Shown: one piece after another, positions 28,354 through 36,748 of the stretch
How the letters are laid out: every line of letters starts with the position of its first letter
How positions within the stretch are numbered: the first letter of the stretch is position 1
Assembly: GCA_045636545.1 (NCBI GenBank)
Contig: JAZTXR010000046.1
Span: 9,063-73,062, forward strand
Reading direction: 5' to 3'
Origin: HGM04593 sp045636545
GTDB taxonomy: Bacteria; Bacteroidota; Bacteroidia; Bacteroidales; Bacteroidaceae
Length of the DNA stretch: 64,000 bases
Notes under the pieces: generated by a model
Database searches by the model: none
What the model was told of the DNA's origin: nothing
Seen by the model: the letters and a program-made list of their open reading frames with translations, nothing else
Made by a program: the position numbers and the translations under genes

Positions 28354-28459
28354 TAATTTTGCACTATAAAGCGAAAATAGGCTGCACTTGCATCCCCGTA
28401 GGGGTGTTGTTGTAAACAGCACTTTGTGCAGTCTGTTCTAAAAATGATAGAATCTTTTT
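28354..28459 (+). promoter_or_regulatory. -7 element and structured leader of pdxJ
   Basis: TAATTTTG (28354-28361) fits the consensus and leaves a leader of about 94 nt. The leader can fold into nested hairpins: an outer CTGCAC (28382-28387) with GTGCAG (28426-28431), and an inner CATCCCC (28391-28397) with GGGGTG (28401-28406). No T run follows. The role is unknown; it could be a regulatory 5'-UTR or a simple stability element. Confidence 0.4.
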
Positions 28460-29179
28460 ATGAGAACAAAACTCAGTGTAAATATCAACAAGGTCGCGAC
28501 CATCAGGAATGCACGTGGGGGTAACAACCCGGATGTCATTAAGGTCGCAAAGGATTGCGAGGCGTTCGGTGCCGATGGTATCACAGTGCACCCACGCCCC
28601 GACGAGAGACATATACGCCGTGCCGATGTGCTGGCTCTGCAGGGTACGTTGCGCACGGAGTTCAACATCGAAGGTTATCCATCAAAGGAGTTCCTGGAAC
28701 TGGTGCTGCGTGTACGTCCGTCACAGGTGACACTTGTTCCCGACAAGCCCGAGCAGCTGACATCGAACAGCGGCTGGGATACCGAAAAGGAGCAGTTCTT
28801 CCTTCGTGATGTACTCAATGACCTGAGGGGAGCGGGAATACGTAGCTCGATATTCATTGATGCCGATGTGCGTATGGCCGAGTTCGCTGCCGAGGCGGGT
28901 GCCGACAGAGTGGAGCTTTATACGGGACCATACGCCCACAACTATGCAAAAGACCGAGAGGCTGCCATTGCACCTTTTCTTGAGACAGCCAAGCGCGTGA
29001 AGCAGCTGGGTATAGGCCTTAATGCAGGTCATGACCTCAGCCTTGAGAACCTCAAGTATTTCACCGATGTTATTCCCTGGGTCGATGAGGTTTCCATTGG
29101 CCATGCTCTTATATGCGATGCCCTTTATATGGGGCTTGAGGCAACTGTTGCCGCTTATAAGAATTGCCTGATAAAATAA
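28460..29179 (+). CDS. pdxJ: Pyridoxine 5'-phosphate synthase PdxJ
   Basis: PdxJ condenses 1-deoxyxylulose 5-phosphate with 3-amino-1-hydroxyacetone phosphate in vitamin B6 synthesis. The 239-residue TIM-barrel protein has LSVNINKVATIRNARGG, the HPRPDERHI active-site segment and GLNAGHDLSLEN, all diagnostic. It is the first gene of a set continuing with ExbB (22 bp gap), ExbD and TonB. Confidence 0.96.
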   Translation: MRTKLSVNINKVATIRNARGGNNPDVIKVAKDCEAFGADGITVHPRPDERHIRRADVLALQGTLRTEFNIEGYPSKEFLELVLRVRPSQVTLVPDKPEQLTSNSGWDTEKEQFFLRDVLNDLRGAGIRSSIFIDADVRMAEFAAEAGADRVELYTGPYAHNYAKDREAAIAPFLETAKRVKQLGIGLNAGHDLSLENLKYFTDVIPWVDEVSIGHALICDALYMGLEATVAAYKNCLIK

Positions 29180-29201
29180 GAACGATAAAACATAAAAAAC
29201 T

Positions 29202-29954
29202 ATGAACTTACTTACTGCAGTTGCCGATACTTTGGCTATCGACACTATTCCGGCGGTGGCAGAAACCGTACAAGAGAACCTCAACGTGCTTGAATTGGCA
29301 ATGAAGGGCGGTTGGATTATGATTGTCCTTGCCGTGTTGTCATTGATTGGAATGTATATTTTCATTGAGAGATATACAGTGCTGCGCAAGGCCGGCGGCA
29401 AGAACTCATTGCTGCTCGAGCGCCTGAACGACAATCTCAGGGACAAGGACTTCAAGTCTGCCATCAGATATTGCAACCGTCAGAACACTCCCATATCACG
29501 TATCCTTGCAAAGGGTGTCAGGGATTACAGATTCGACACTGCATCAATCCGCCAGGTGCTCGAGAACAACGCGGGTCTTGAGATTGCGGCATTGGAGAAG
29601 GGCTTGCCGGTGCTCTCTACAATATCGGCCGTTGCTCCTATGATTGGTTTCTTGGGAACTGTTACCGGTATGGTGCAGGCTTTCTGGAACATGTCACAGG
29701 CCGGTGACAATATTGACGTGTCGGCATTGTCGGGTGGTATCTACGAGGCTATGGTAACCACTGTGGGTGGTCTTGTGGTTGGTATCATCGCCATTTTTGC
29801 ATACAACTATCTTGTGTCAAAGGTAGACGGTGTGCAGAATGCCATGGAGGCCGACATTATCTCTTTCCTTGAGATTGTCGAGGAGAGCAAGGAGGATGCT
29901 CCTGTTGTTGCAGAGGAGCAGAACTCCGTTGAACCCGAGGCTGACAACGAATAA
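29202..29954 (+). CDS. exbB: MotA/TolQ/ExbB proton channel protein
   Basis: The 250-residue inner-membrane protein has three transmembrane helices (about 32-55, 145-168 and 183-205) and the ExbB/TolQ signature APMIGFLGTVTGMVQAFWNMS, with the channel Thr/Gly residues. It couples the proton gradient to TonB. The N-terminal region before TM1 is about 30 residues, and the C-terminal end is acidic (VEESKEDAP...). ExbD follows after 12 bp and TonB after that, so a complete energising unit is encoded. Confidence 0.9.
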   Translation: MNLLTAVADTLAIDTIPAVAETVQENLNVLELAMKGGWIMIVLAVLSLIGMYIFIERYTVLRKAGGKNSLLLERLNDNLRDKDFKSAIRYCNRQNTPISRILAKGVRDYRFDTASIRQVLENNAGLEIAALEKGLPVLSTISAVAPMIGFLGTVTGMVQAFWNMSQAGDNIDVSALSGGIYEAMVTTVGGLVVGIIAIFAYNYLVSKVDGVQNAMEADIISFLEIVEESKEDAPVVAEEQNSVEPEADNE

Positions 29955-29966
29955 GCTCGAAAGGTT

Positions 29967-30380
29967 ATGATAAAGAGAAGAACCAAGACTATCGGCGATT
30001 TTTCAATGTCGTCAATGACGGATATCATCTTCCTGTTGTTGATTTTCTTTATGCTGACATCCACCATTGTGGTGCCCAATGCAATAAAGGTAAATCTTCC
30101 CCAAGGAAAGGAGAGGGCCCACACACAGCCGATGGCGCGTATAACCATAAAGTCGGACCTCACATACTATGCCCAGTGGGACAAGGAGAAGGTAAAGGAG
30201 ATTGCCGTGGACGATATTACCGCTTTCCTTGCCGAGTGCAGTGAAAAGGACTCGGAAATGTTCGTGGCGCTTTATGCCGACGAGACCGTTCCCTACCGCG
30301 AGGTTGTGAAGGTGCTTGATATCGCTAACGAGAACAAATACAGGATGGTGCTGGCTACCCGCCGCCCCGACAGCAAGTGA
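29967..30380 (+). CDS. exbD: Biopolymer transport protein ExbD/TolR
   Basis: The 137-residue protein has one N-terminal transmembrane helix preceded by SSMTDIIFLLLIFF, whose Asp is the conserved proton-carrying residue, and a periplasmic ferredoxin-like domain. It forms the proton channel with ExbB and drives TonB. The stop overlaps the TonB start (TGATG). Confidence 0.92.
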   Translation: MIKRRTKTIGDFSMSSMTDIIFLLLIFFMLTSTIVVPNAIKVNLPQGKERAHTQPMARITIKSDLTYYAQWDKEKVKEIAVDDITAFLAECSEKDSEMFVALYADETVPYREVVKVLDIANENKYRMVLATRRPDSK

Positions 30381-31195
30381 TGGACAGATTTTCAAAAGAA
30401 AAAATAATTGGTGTTGCCGGCACTGTGCTTGTACATGCTCTGCTGGCTCTGCTGCTCTATTTTCTGGTGCTCGACCCGCCGCCCACTCCTCCCGAGAAAG
30501 GTATAGAGGTCATGCTGGGTATGGATGTCGAGAATGTGGCTATGGCACAGCCGGCCGAGGCGGCTCCGGTGGCTCCACCTCCGGTTCCCGTGAAGCCTGC
30601 TCCTGTGGCTCCCGAAGAGCCGCTGATGACCCAGGATAGCGAGGAGAGCCTGGCATTGCCGCCCGAAAAGGAGAAGGAGGAACCGCAGAAACCGGCGGTT
30701 CCCGAGAAGACCCCCGAGGAGATACAGAAAGAGCGGGAGGAGGCCGAGCGCAAGGAACAGGAGCGCCGTGAGGCCGAGGCTCGCGAAGCTGCCAACAACA
30801 GGCTTGCAAATGCCTTCAGCAAAGGCAGCAGCATGAGCAAGAAGGAGGATACCGAGAAGAACGAGGAGACGATGGGCGCCGTGCAGGGTAATTCCGATGC
30901 CGGATTGCAGACCGGTATTGGTGTTTCATTCAGTCTCGAGGGACGTAACCCCGGTGAGGACGGTATCATTGTCCCGAAAGAGAAGCTGCAGGCTGCAGGC
31001 AAGGTGGTTGTGGATATCACCGTGAATCCCGTGGGCAAGGTCATTGATGCAAGTGTAAATACAAGAATGACCAATACCGCCGATTTGAAGTTGCGCAATG
31101 CAGCATTGAAAGCCGCAAAGGCAACCATCTTCAACAGTATTGCAGGAGTTGATAACCAACGTGGTACAATTACCTATAATTTTGAATTGAGATAA
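30380..31195 (+). CDS. TonB/TolA-like energy transducer
   Basis: The 271-residue protein has an N-terminal membrane anchor (about residues 8-30), a Pro/Val/Ala-rich stretch (VAPPPVPVKPAPVAPEEP), a Glu/Arg/Lys-rich coiled-coil segment (about 105-150) and a C-terminal TonB-type domain (VVVDITVNPVGKVIDA onward). The long charged helix resembles TolA as much as TonB. The start is the ATG at 30380 overlapping the exbD stop; a GTG one codon earlier is also possible. With ExbB/ExbD it should span the periplasm and energise outer-membrane receptors. Confidence 0.85.
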   Translation: MDRFSKEKIIGVAGTVLVHALLALLLYFLVLDPPPTPPEKGIEVMLGMDVENVAMAQPAEAAPVAPPPVPVKPAPVAPEEPLMTQDSEESLALPPEKEKEEPQKPAVPEKTPEEIQKEREEAERKEQERREAEAREAANNRLANAFSKGSSMSKKEDTEKNEETMGAVQGNSDAGLQTGIGVSFSLEGRNPGEDGIIVPKEKLQAAGKVVVDITVNPVGKVIDASVNTRMTNTADLKLRNAALKAAKATIFNSIAGVDNQRGTITYNFELR

Positions 31196-31279
31196 GAAGA
31201 AATTGTTTGGATTAATCTCTGCAGCAGTGTTGCAAATGAAGCAAACTGCCGTTGCATAGATTTTTATATAGCTTATAAT

Positions 31280-31825
31280 ATGAACAGAGTATATGTTTTT
31301 CTTGCCGACGGCTTTGAGACCGTAGAGGCATTGGCACCGGTTGATGTAATGCGCCGTGCCGGTCTGGACGTAGTGACAGTTTCAATAATGGGTCGCAGTG
31401 ATGTCGTGTCGGCGCAGAATGTGACTGTGGTAGCCGATGAGGTGTATGGGAATCTCTCTTTTGCCGATGCCGATGCGCTTGTGCTGCCGGGCGGTGGTGT
31501 GGGAACCGACAATCTGTCGGCTCACGAGCCTTTGCGTGCACTGCTGGTGGATGCCTGCTCGCGTGGTGTGCTTGTTGCAGCAATATGCGCCGCCCCTATG
31601 GTGTTCGGCCGCATAGGTATACTTGAGGGAAAGCGGGCAACTTGCTATCCCGGCTGCGAGGGTGACCTCTTCGGTGCAGAGTACACTGCCGTTGCGGTTG
31701 AGCAGGATGGCAATATCATAACAGCCTGCGGCCCCGGTGCTTCATTCGATTTCGGCTTTGCCATTGTTGACCGTTTCTGTGGTGCAGAGGTCGTTGCAAC
31801 CTTGCGCTCACAGATGCAATTTTGA
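31280..31825 (+). CDS. DJ-1/PfpI family protein (YajL-like)
   Basis: The 181-residue single-domain protein has the DJ-1 fold with the reactive Cys in AAICAAPMVFG, the acidic residue near the start (ADGFETVEALAPVDVMRRAG) and the GPGASFDFGFAIVD end. Homologues act in oxidative-stress protection, as a proposed deglycase or as a chaperone. The 84-bp gap from tonB suggests its own expression. Confidence 0.88.
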   Translation: MNRVYVFLADGFETVEALAPVDVMRRAGLDVVTVSIMGRSDVVSAQNVTVVADEVYGNLSFADADALVLPGGGVGTDNLSAHEPLRALLVDACSRGVLVAAICAAPMVFGRIGILEGKRATCYPGCEGDLFGAEYTAVAVEQDGNIITACGPGASFDFGFAIVDRFCGAEVVATLRSQMQF

Positions 31826-31869
31826 AAAAACAATATAGCATTAACCTGAAACTTATAAATCCAAGTACG

Positions 31870-32016
31870 TGTCATATCGACCGCAGTGGAGATATCTCAA
31901 ATCTTGCTTTTGAGATGTATTGCCTACGGCGATTTTGCAAACACTCGTTGTAAAAAGTCAAGTAAACTTGGTTTTAACTCGCTTAATTGCAAAATTCGAC
32001 TTCGCTCAGCATGACA
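31870..32016. repeat. REP/MITE-like palindromic repeat, copy A (expanded)
   Basis: It begins TGTCATATCGACCGCAGTGG and ends CTTCGCTCAGCATGACA, the same terminal arms as the copies at 55674 and 57044. The ATCTCAAA/TTTGAGAT inner stem is present, followed by about 90 bp not found in the other copies. It lies between the DJ-1 gene and ispD. Confidence 0.6.
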
Positions 32017-32062
32017 TTTGGATGTTGGGTCAACATCTATATTATTAACAAAAGAAAATTAC

Positions 32063-32758
32063 ATGAAAAGATATCTTATTGTCGTTGCCGGCGGCAAGGG
32101 AACACGTATGGGTGGCGATATGCCCAAGCAGTTCCAACTGCTTGGTGGCAAGCCAATCGTTATGGTAACCCTTGAGCATCTGCATGCCATCGATGCCGCC
32201 ATGCAACTGATTCTTGTACTCCCTGCAGAGCATATTGAATTGTGGAAACAGCTGTGCAAAGAGCATTCGTTTGCCGTCCCGTTGATTCTTGCGCAGGGCG
32301 GCTCCACACGCTTCCATTCAGTGCAGAATGGTTTGGCACAGGTCGATGACATGACCGATGCCCTTGTGGGCGTGCACGATGGCGTGCGCCCGTTCGTCTC
32401 GCCCAGAGTGCTCGACGAGTGCTTTGCGCGTGCGTGGGTTGAGGGTGCTGCAATACCAATGATTGATGTACATGACAGCCTGCGCCACATTGTCGGTGCC
32501 GGGACTACCGAGGTTGTCCCGCGCGACAGGTATCGTCTTGTGCAGACACCGCAGGTGTTCAAACTGTCGCTTCTGCGCCGTGCATACGAGCAGCGCTTTG
32601 TCGAGAGCTTTACCGATGATGCCTCGGTTGTTGAGGCGCTCGGTGAGAAAGTGTCGGGCGTTGAGGGCAACCGTGAGAATATAAAGATAACCACACCGTT
32701 CGATATGCTTGTGGCCAAGACATTGATGGAATGCTGGACCTCGCAACAAGGGATATAA
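32063..32758 (+). CDS. ispD: 2-C-methyl-D-erythritol 4-phosphate cytidylyltransferase IspD
   Basis: IspD makes CDP-methylerythritol in the non-mevalonate isoprenoid pathway; dxr of the same pathway is at 41235. The 231-residue protein starts with the nucleotide-binding VVAGGKGTRMGGDMPKQF, then has VHDGVRPFVS and VPRDRYRLVQTPQVF, diagnostic of IspD. The start at 32063 gives the normal N-terminal end; an ATG 45 bp upstream adds unrelated residues. Its last 28 bp overlap recG. Confidence 0.94.
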   Translation: MKRYLIVVAGGKGTRMGGDMPKQFQLLGGKPIVMVTLEHLHAIDAAMQLILVLPAEHIELWKQLCKEHSFAVPLILAQGGSTRFHSVQNGLAQVDDMTDALVGVHDGVRPFVSPRVLDECFARAWVEGAAIPMIDVHDSLRHIVGAGTTEVVPRDRYRLVQTPQVFKLSLLRRAYEQRFVESFTDDASVVEALGEKVSGVEGNRENIKITTPFDMLVAKTLMECWTSQQGI

Positions 32759-34830
32759 AGTTCTTGTCCGGCGTGGGCGAGCAACGTGCCACGCTGCTTG
32801 GCAGGGAACTTGGCATACGTTCCTTGCACGACCTCCTGTACTATTTCCCTTATAAATATATTGACCGCAGCCGTGTATTCAAGGTGAGCGAGCTGGGCGG
32901 CCAGCTGCAGCATGTGCAGTTGCTTGGCGAGATTCGTTCATTCGAGGAGATGGGCGAGGGTGCATCGCGCCGTCTTGTGGCACATTTCACCGACGGTACG
33001 GCATTTGTGGACCTTGTGTGGTTCAGGGGAATAAAGTTCGTCAGGAACAGACTGAAACTGAATACACGCTATGTGGTCTTTGGCAAGCCCTCTGTCTTTA
33101 ACGGCAGGGTGAATATTGCACACCCCGATGTAGATGATGCTTCGCTACTGAAACTCGACACTATGGGGCTGCAGCCCTATTACAACACCACCGAGAAGAT
33201 GAAACGCAGCGGTCTCAACTCCAATGCGATGGCCAAACTTATGCAGAACCTCTTCACGCTGCTCTCATCGCCGCTCGAGGAGACCCTCTCGGCCGATATC
33301 ATACAGAAGAACGGCCTCATGTCGCTCGATGATGCCCTGCGCATAATACACTTCCCGCGCAATGCAAAGGAGTTGCAGCTTGCGCAGTACAGGCTCAAGT
33401 TCGAGGAGCTGTTCTACATCCAACTGAACATTCTGCACTATGCCAAGGAGCGCCAGATGCGCTATGTGGGGCATCGCTTTGCCAAGGTGGGCGAGATGTT
33501 CAACCGTTTCTATAATGAACAGTTGCCCTTCCAGCTGACCAATGCCCAGAAGAGGGTGGTCAAGGAGATACGTGCCGATGTCAATTGTGAGAGGCAGATG
33601 AACCGTCTGCTGCAGGGCGACGTGGGCAGCGGAAAGACCCTTGTGGCGCTCATGTCCATGCTGCTTGCAAAGGACAACGGCTATCAGGCCTGCCTGCTTG
33701 CGCCTACCGAAATCCTTGCCGAACAGCATTTTGCCACACTGTGCCGCATGTTGGGTGCGATGCCTGTGAGGGTGGAACTGCTCACCGGCAGCACAAAGGC
33801 CAAGGAGAGGGTGCCCTTGTTCGAGGCATTGGAGAACGGCGAGATTGATATCCTTGTGGGCACCCATGCCGTGCTCGAGGATAACGTGCAGTTCCGTAAT
33901 CTGGGCATTGTAGTCATTGACGAGCAGCACCGTTTCGGTGTTGTGCAGCGTGCCAAGATGTGGGCAAAGAACACCATTCCGCCCCATGTTCTTGTAATGA
34001 CAGCAACGCCTATTCCGCGAACGCTTGCCATGACACTCTATGGCGACCTCGATGTGTCGGTGATTGACGAACTGCCACCGGGGCGCAAACCAATCACAAC
34101 CTCGCACATCTTCCGCAACCGCATAGATAGTCTATATTCGTTTATCCGCGCACAGATAAACGAAGGCCGTCAGGCATATATTGTCTACCCGCTCATCAGT
34201 GAGAGCGAAAAACTCGACCTCAAGAACCTCGAGGATGGCTACAGGCAGTTGTGCAACGTCTTCTGTGACTATAAACTGAGCAAGCTGCACGGCAAGATGA
34301 AGCCCAAGGAGAAGGACGAGGAAATGCGCCGCTTTTCAAAGGGCGAGACACAGATTCTTGTCTCCACAACGGTTATTGAGGTGGGTGTCGATGTCCCCAA
34401 CGCATCGGTTATGGTCATTGAGAATGCCGAGCGTTTCGGTCTCTCGCAGCTCCATCAGTTGCGCGGACGTGTGGGGCGTGGAGCATCGCAGTCCTATTGT
34501 ATATTGGTGACAGATTACAAACTGTCCGAGGATACCCGCAAGCGTATGGAAATCATGACATCGAGCAACGATGGCTTTGAGATAGCCGAGGCCGACCTGA
34601 AGTTGCGCGGTCCCGGTGATATGGAGGGTACGCAGCAGAGCGGTATAGCCTTCGACCTGAAGATTGCCAACCTCTCCCGCGACGAACAGCTGCTGAAATT
34701 CGTGCGCGAGGTGGCACGCGGTGTGGTAGAGGCCGACCCCCAATGCAACAGCGCCCTTTACCGTGTCGTGTGGGAACGCCTGCGTGTAATCAAAAGTATG
34801 AACAACCGCAATTGGGGCGCAATATCGTGA
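32731..34830 (+). CDS. recG: ATP-dependent DNA helicase RecG
   Basis: RecG remodels stalled forks and Holliday junctions. The 699-residue protein has an N-terminal wedge/OB domain, SF2 helicase core with Walker A GDVGSGKTLVA near residue 296, DEQHRFG near 395, TATPIPRT, and the C-terminal STTVIEVGVDVPNA, QLRGRVGRG and TRG-like motif (DGFEIAEADLKLRGPGD). It starts inside the 3' end of ispD. Downstream lies a 553-bp spacer before ndk. Confidence 0.96.
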   Translation: MLDLATRDIKFLSGVGEQRATLLGRELGIRSLHDLLYYFPYKYIDRSRVFKVSELGGQLQHVQLLGEIRSFEEMGEGASRRLVAHFTDGTAFVDLVWFRGIKFVRNRLKLNTRYVVFGKPSVFNGRVNIAHPDVDDASLLKLDTMGLQPYYNTTEKMKRSGLNSNAMAKLMQNLFTLLSSPLEETLSADIIQKNGLMSLDDALRIIHFPRNAKELQLAQYRLKFEELFYIQLNILHYAKERQMRYVGHRFAKVGEMFNRFYNEQLPFQLTNAQKRVVKEIRADVNCERQMNRLLQGDVGSGKTLVALMSMLLAKDNGYQACLLAPTEILAEQHFATLCRMLGAMPVRVELLTGSTKAKERVPLFEALENGEIDILVGTHAVLEDNVQFRNLGIVVIDEQHRFGVVQRAKMWAKNTIPPHVLVMTATPIPRTLAMTLYGDLDVSVIDELPPGRKPITTSHIFRNRIDSLYSFIRAQINEGRQAYIVYPLISESEKLDLKNLEDGYRQLCNVFCDYKLSKLHGKMKPKEKDEEMRRFSKGETQILVSTTVIEVGVDVPNASVMVIENAERFGLSQLHQLRGRVGRGASQSYCILVTDYKLSEDTRKRMEIMTSSNDGFEIAEADLKLRGPGDMEGTQQSGIAFDLKIANLSRDEQLLKFVREVARGVVEADPQCNSALYRVVWERLRVIKSMNNRNWGAIS

Positions 34831-34966
34831 ATTGTATGTCTTAAACAAACTCAGTGTTGGTTCAGAAGAATTTTGTTTGCTTCCTATGGCAATTATTTTC
34901 GCGACTTTCTCATGCTGCGCTGCGCGCAGCTATCTCATCGCCGCATATAGAGCTAGAATAGGATGT

Positions 34967-35131
34967 TTACATATCCTCTATCGACACTCCTTTATAAATG
35001 ATTTCGTACCCTTTAAAAGCTCCGACGGCTTTTAAGAATAATTCAGCCTTGCCTTTCAGTACGTTTTCATCAAAGTTTTTTGCTTGTCGTTTGACCTCGA
35101 TAAATTCAATCTTGTTCTCTATCAAAAAATC
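34967..35131 (-). pseudogene. Remnant of an ATPase/nuclease-like gene (C-terminal 54 codons)
   Basis: A minus-strand frame from 35131 to a TAA at 34967-34969 encodes a fragment beginning IENKIEFIEVKRQ and ending YKGVSIEDM. The E-V-K strand plus following Lys/Asn residues resembles the PD-(D/E)XK-like C-terminal part of Bacteroidota ATP-binding proteins of the DUF234/DUF4143 sort. It has no start codon, a stop immediately upstream and nothing of the ATPase part. I judge it a decayed gene end; the family assignment is tentative. Confidence 0.5.
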
Positions 35132-35132
35132 T

Positions 35133-35197
35133 CATACTTATGAATTTTATCGTAACGTTCATTACCGTAACCGCGGTTACGATACTGTGAAAGTATG
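35133..35197. repeat. Nested inverted repeats in the recG-ndk spacer
   Basis: CATACTT (35133-35139) pairs with AAGTATG (35191-35197) and ATCGTAAC (35149-35156) with GTTACGAT (35176-35183). Inside is a perfect 14-bp palindrome, GTAACCGCGGTTAC (35167-35180). It directly abuts the gene remnant. It could be an old transposable-element end or a structured RNA. Confidence 0.55.
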
Positions 35198-35257
35198 AAT
35201 AGATTTATAAATCCTGTGAATAATTGTATGTGAGAGCTCTCTTTTTCACGATATTTA

Positions 35258-35292
35258 GAGATTCCTCGTCGCTACGCTCTGTTGGAATGACA
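35258..35292. repeat. REP/MITE-like repeat, copy B (right half only)
   Basis: The 35 bp starting GAGATTCCTCGTCGCT and ending GGAATGACA match the right half of copy D (57089-57123) at 31 of 35 positions. The left arm is not recognisable. The remaining parts of the 34831-35383 spacer hold a small GAGAGCTCTC palindrome (35232-35241) and a GC-rich hairpin near 34915, but no intact gene. Confidence 0.6.
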
Positions 35293-35350
35293 GATTCGCG
35301 ATTTAGTTGAGTTTATATCGAACTAACGTTTTATTATTCCCTTTTTTTAT

Positions 35351-35358
35351 TATCTTTG
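35351..35358 (+). promoter_or_regulatory. -7 element for ndk
   Basis: TATCTTTG matches TAnnTTTG exactly and lies 25 bp before the ndk ATG. A -33 element is not evident. Confidence 0.45.
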
Positions 35359-35383
35359 CGTTTGTAATTACTTATAACTTAAT

Positions 35384-35857
35384 ATGGAAAAAACTCTTAT
35401 TCTAATCAAGCCCAACGCTATTCAGCGTGGCATTATGGGTGATATAATTACGCGTTTCGAGCGTAAGGGTCTGCGTTTTGTAGGTATGAAGATGTTTTTC
35501 ATGACCGACGAGCTTGTTGCCGAGCACTATGCTCACCTTGTCGAGCGCCCCTTCTATCCCTACTTGAAGGCTTCCATGCAGGCAGCTCCGCTCATTGCTT
35601 GTTGTCTTGAGGGTGCCGAGGCTGTGGAGACCGTGCGCCAGATGGTGGGTGTGACAAACTCACGCCGTGCTCTCCCCGGTACAATACGTGGTGATTTCTC
35701 AATGAGCGGTGAGCAGAACGTTGTGCATGCATCCGATTCTGTAGAGAATGCACTTGTTGAGATTGACCGTTTCTTCAAGCCCGAGGAGCTGTTTGACTAT
35801 CAGTCGGCTGTTACCTGTTTTGAGTATGGTGGCGAGGAAACCTTGAAATTCAAATAA
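35384..35857 (+). CDS. ndk: Nucleoside diphosphate kinase
   Basis: Ndk transfers the gamma phosphate from ATP to NDPs. The 157-residue protein has TLILIKPNAIQRG, RPFYPYLKAS and the phosphorylated His115 in GEQNVVHASDS. It is slightly longer than E. coli Ndk (143) through its C-terminal end, as in other Bacteroidota. Only 4 bp separate it from the M23 peptidase gene. Confidence 0.96.
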   Translation: MEKTLILIKPNAIQRGIMGDIITRFERKGLRFVGMKMFFMTDELVAEHYAHLVERPFYPYLKASMQAAPLIACCLEGAEAVETVRQMVGVTNSRRALPGTIRGDFSMSGEQNVVHASDSVENALVEIDRFFKPEELFDYQSAVTCFEYGGEETLKFK

Positions 35858-35861
35858 GAAG

Positions 35862-36725
35862 GTGAAGATTATTTCAAAATCGTCTGCATTTGCCTTGCTG
35901 TTTTTTGCGGCTGCCGGAGTGGCGGCGCAGGATGCTGTGTCGGAGCCGGTATCTCTGTACAGGTCTGTAGAGAGTGTGGAGCCTGTGGCACCGCATTTCA
36001 TGCTGTTGAATGAGGAGAATATCATCCCGTCGGATGAGATGTACCCCACCTGGACCAACTCCGTTGTGCATTACAACTCGGAAATGCCCGACTCCTTCAG
36101 GATTGACCTGCGCAACTATGTGATGCCCACGCCCAGTGTAAAGGTGACCGATATCTTCGGCTACCGTCCCAACCGTCGCCGCGTGCATAATGGCTTGGAT
36201 ATAAAGGTGCTGACTGGTGACACAATCTATGCTGCGTTCGACGGCAAGGTGCGCATCGCAAGCTACCAGCGCCGTGGCTATGGCTATTATGTGGTGGTGC
36301 GCCATAATAACGGCATTGAAACACTCTATGCCCACCTGTCTAAAAGGCTTGTTGATGTCAATCAGAACGTGAAGGCCGGTGACCCCATTGGTCTTGGCGG
36401 TAACACAGGCCGCAGTTCGGGTTCTCACCTGCATTTCGAGACCATACTGATGGGCAAAAGCCTCGACCCCGCGCTGATGTTCGACTTCAAGAACCAGAAG
36501 ATGACCGGTGAGAGCTATCTCTATCGCAGGCCAGGTAGCAAGTATATCGAGAACGGGCAGGTGAAGATTGCCGGCCCCGAGAAGAAATACCACAAGGTGC
36601 GCAGCGGTGACACGATAGAAAGGATTGCGCGCAAGTATGGTGTGTCGCAACGCCGTATATTTGAACTCAACGGCTTGAAATCGAACGCAATCATACGCCC
36701 CGGCCAGCAGTTGCGCTATCAATAA
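35862..36725 (+). CDS. Exported M23 metallopeptidase with C-terminal LysM
   Basis: It starts at GTG 35862, 4 bp after ndk, and encodes a signal peptide (MKIISKSSAFALLFFAAAGVAAQ). The 287-residue protein has an LytM/M23 domain with intact zinc ligands, HNGLD near residue 109 and SHLHFE near 188, and a LysM domain at about 240-287 (KVRSGDTIERIARKYGVSQ...). It should cleave peptidoglycan cross-links, with LysM for glycan binding. The GTG start is inferred because no ATG upstream gives a signal peptide. Confidence 0.9.
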   Translation: MKIISKSSAFALLFFAAAGVAAQDAVSEPVSLYRSVESVEPVAPHFMLLNEENIIPSDEMYPTWTNSVVHYNSEMPDSFRIDLRNYVMPTPSVKVTDIFGYRPNRRRVHNGLDIKVLTGDTIYAAFDGKVRIASYQRRGYGYYVVVRHNNGIETLYAHLSKRLVDVNQNVKAGDPIGLGGNTGRSSGSHLHFETILMGKSLDPALMFDFKNQKMTGESYLYRRPGSKYIENGQVKIAGPEKKYHKVRSGDTIERIARKYGVSQRRIFELNGLKSNAIIRPGQQLRYQ

Positions 36726-36748
36726 TCAATCCCCGTTGAAATGAAATT

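Noticed and set aside
33265..34107. A 280-codon open frame antisense to recG
   Set aside because: Lies fully within the recG helicase core and has no protein-like motif pattern of its own.
34832..35198. Two short plus-strand frames in the recG-ndk spacer
   Set aside because: They overlap the decayed minus-strand fragment and the inverted repeats and show no protein features.
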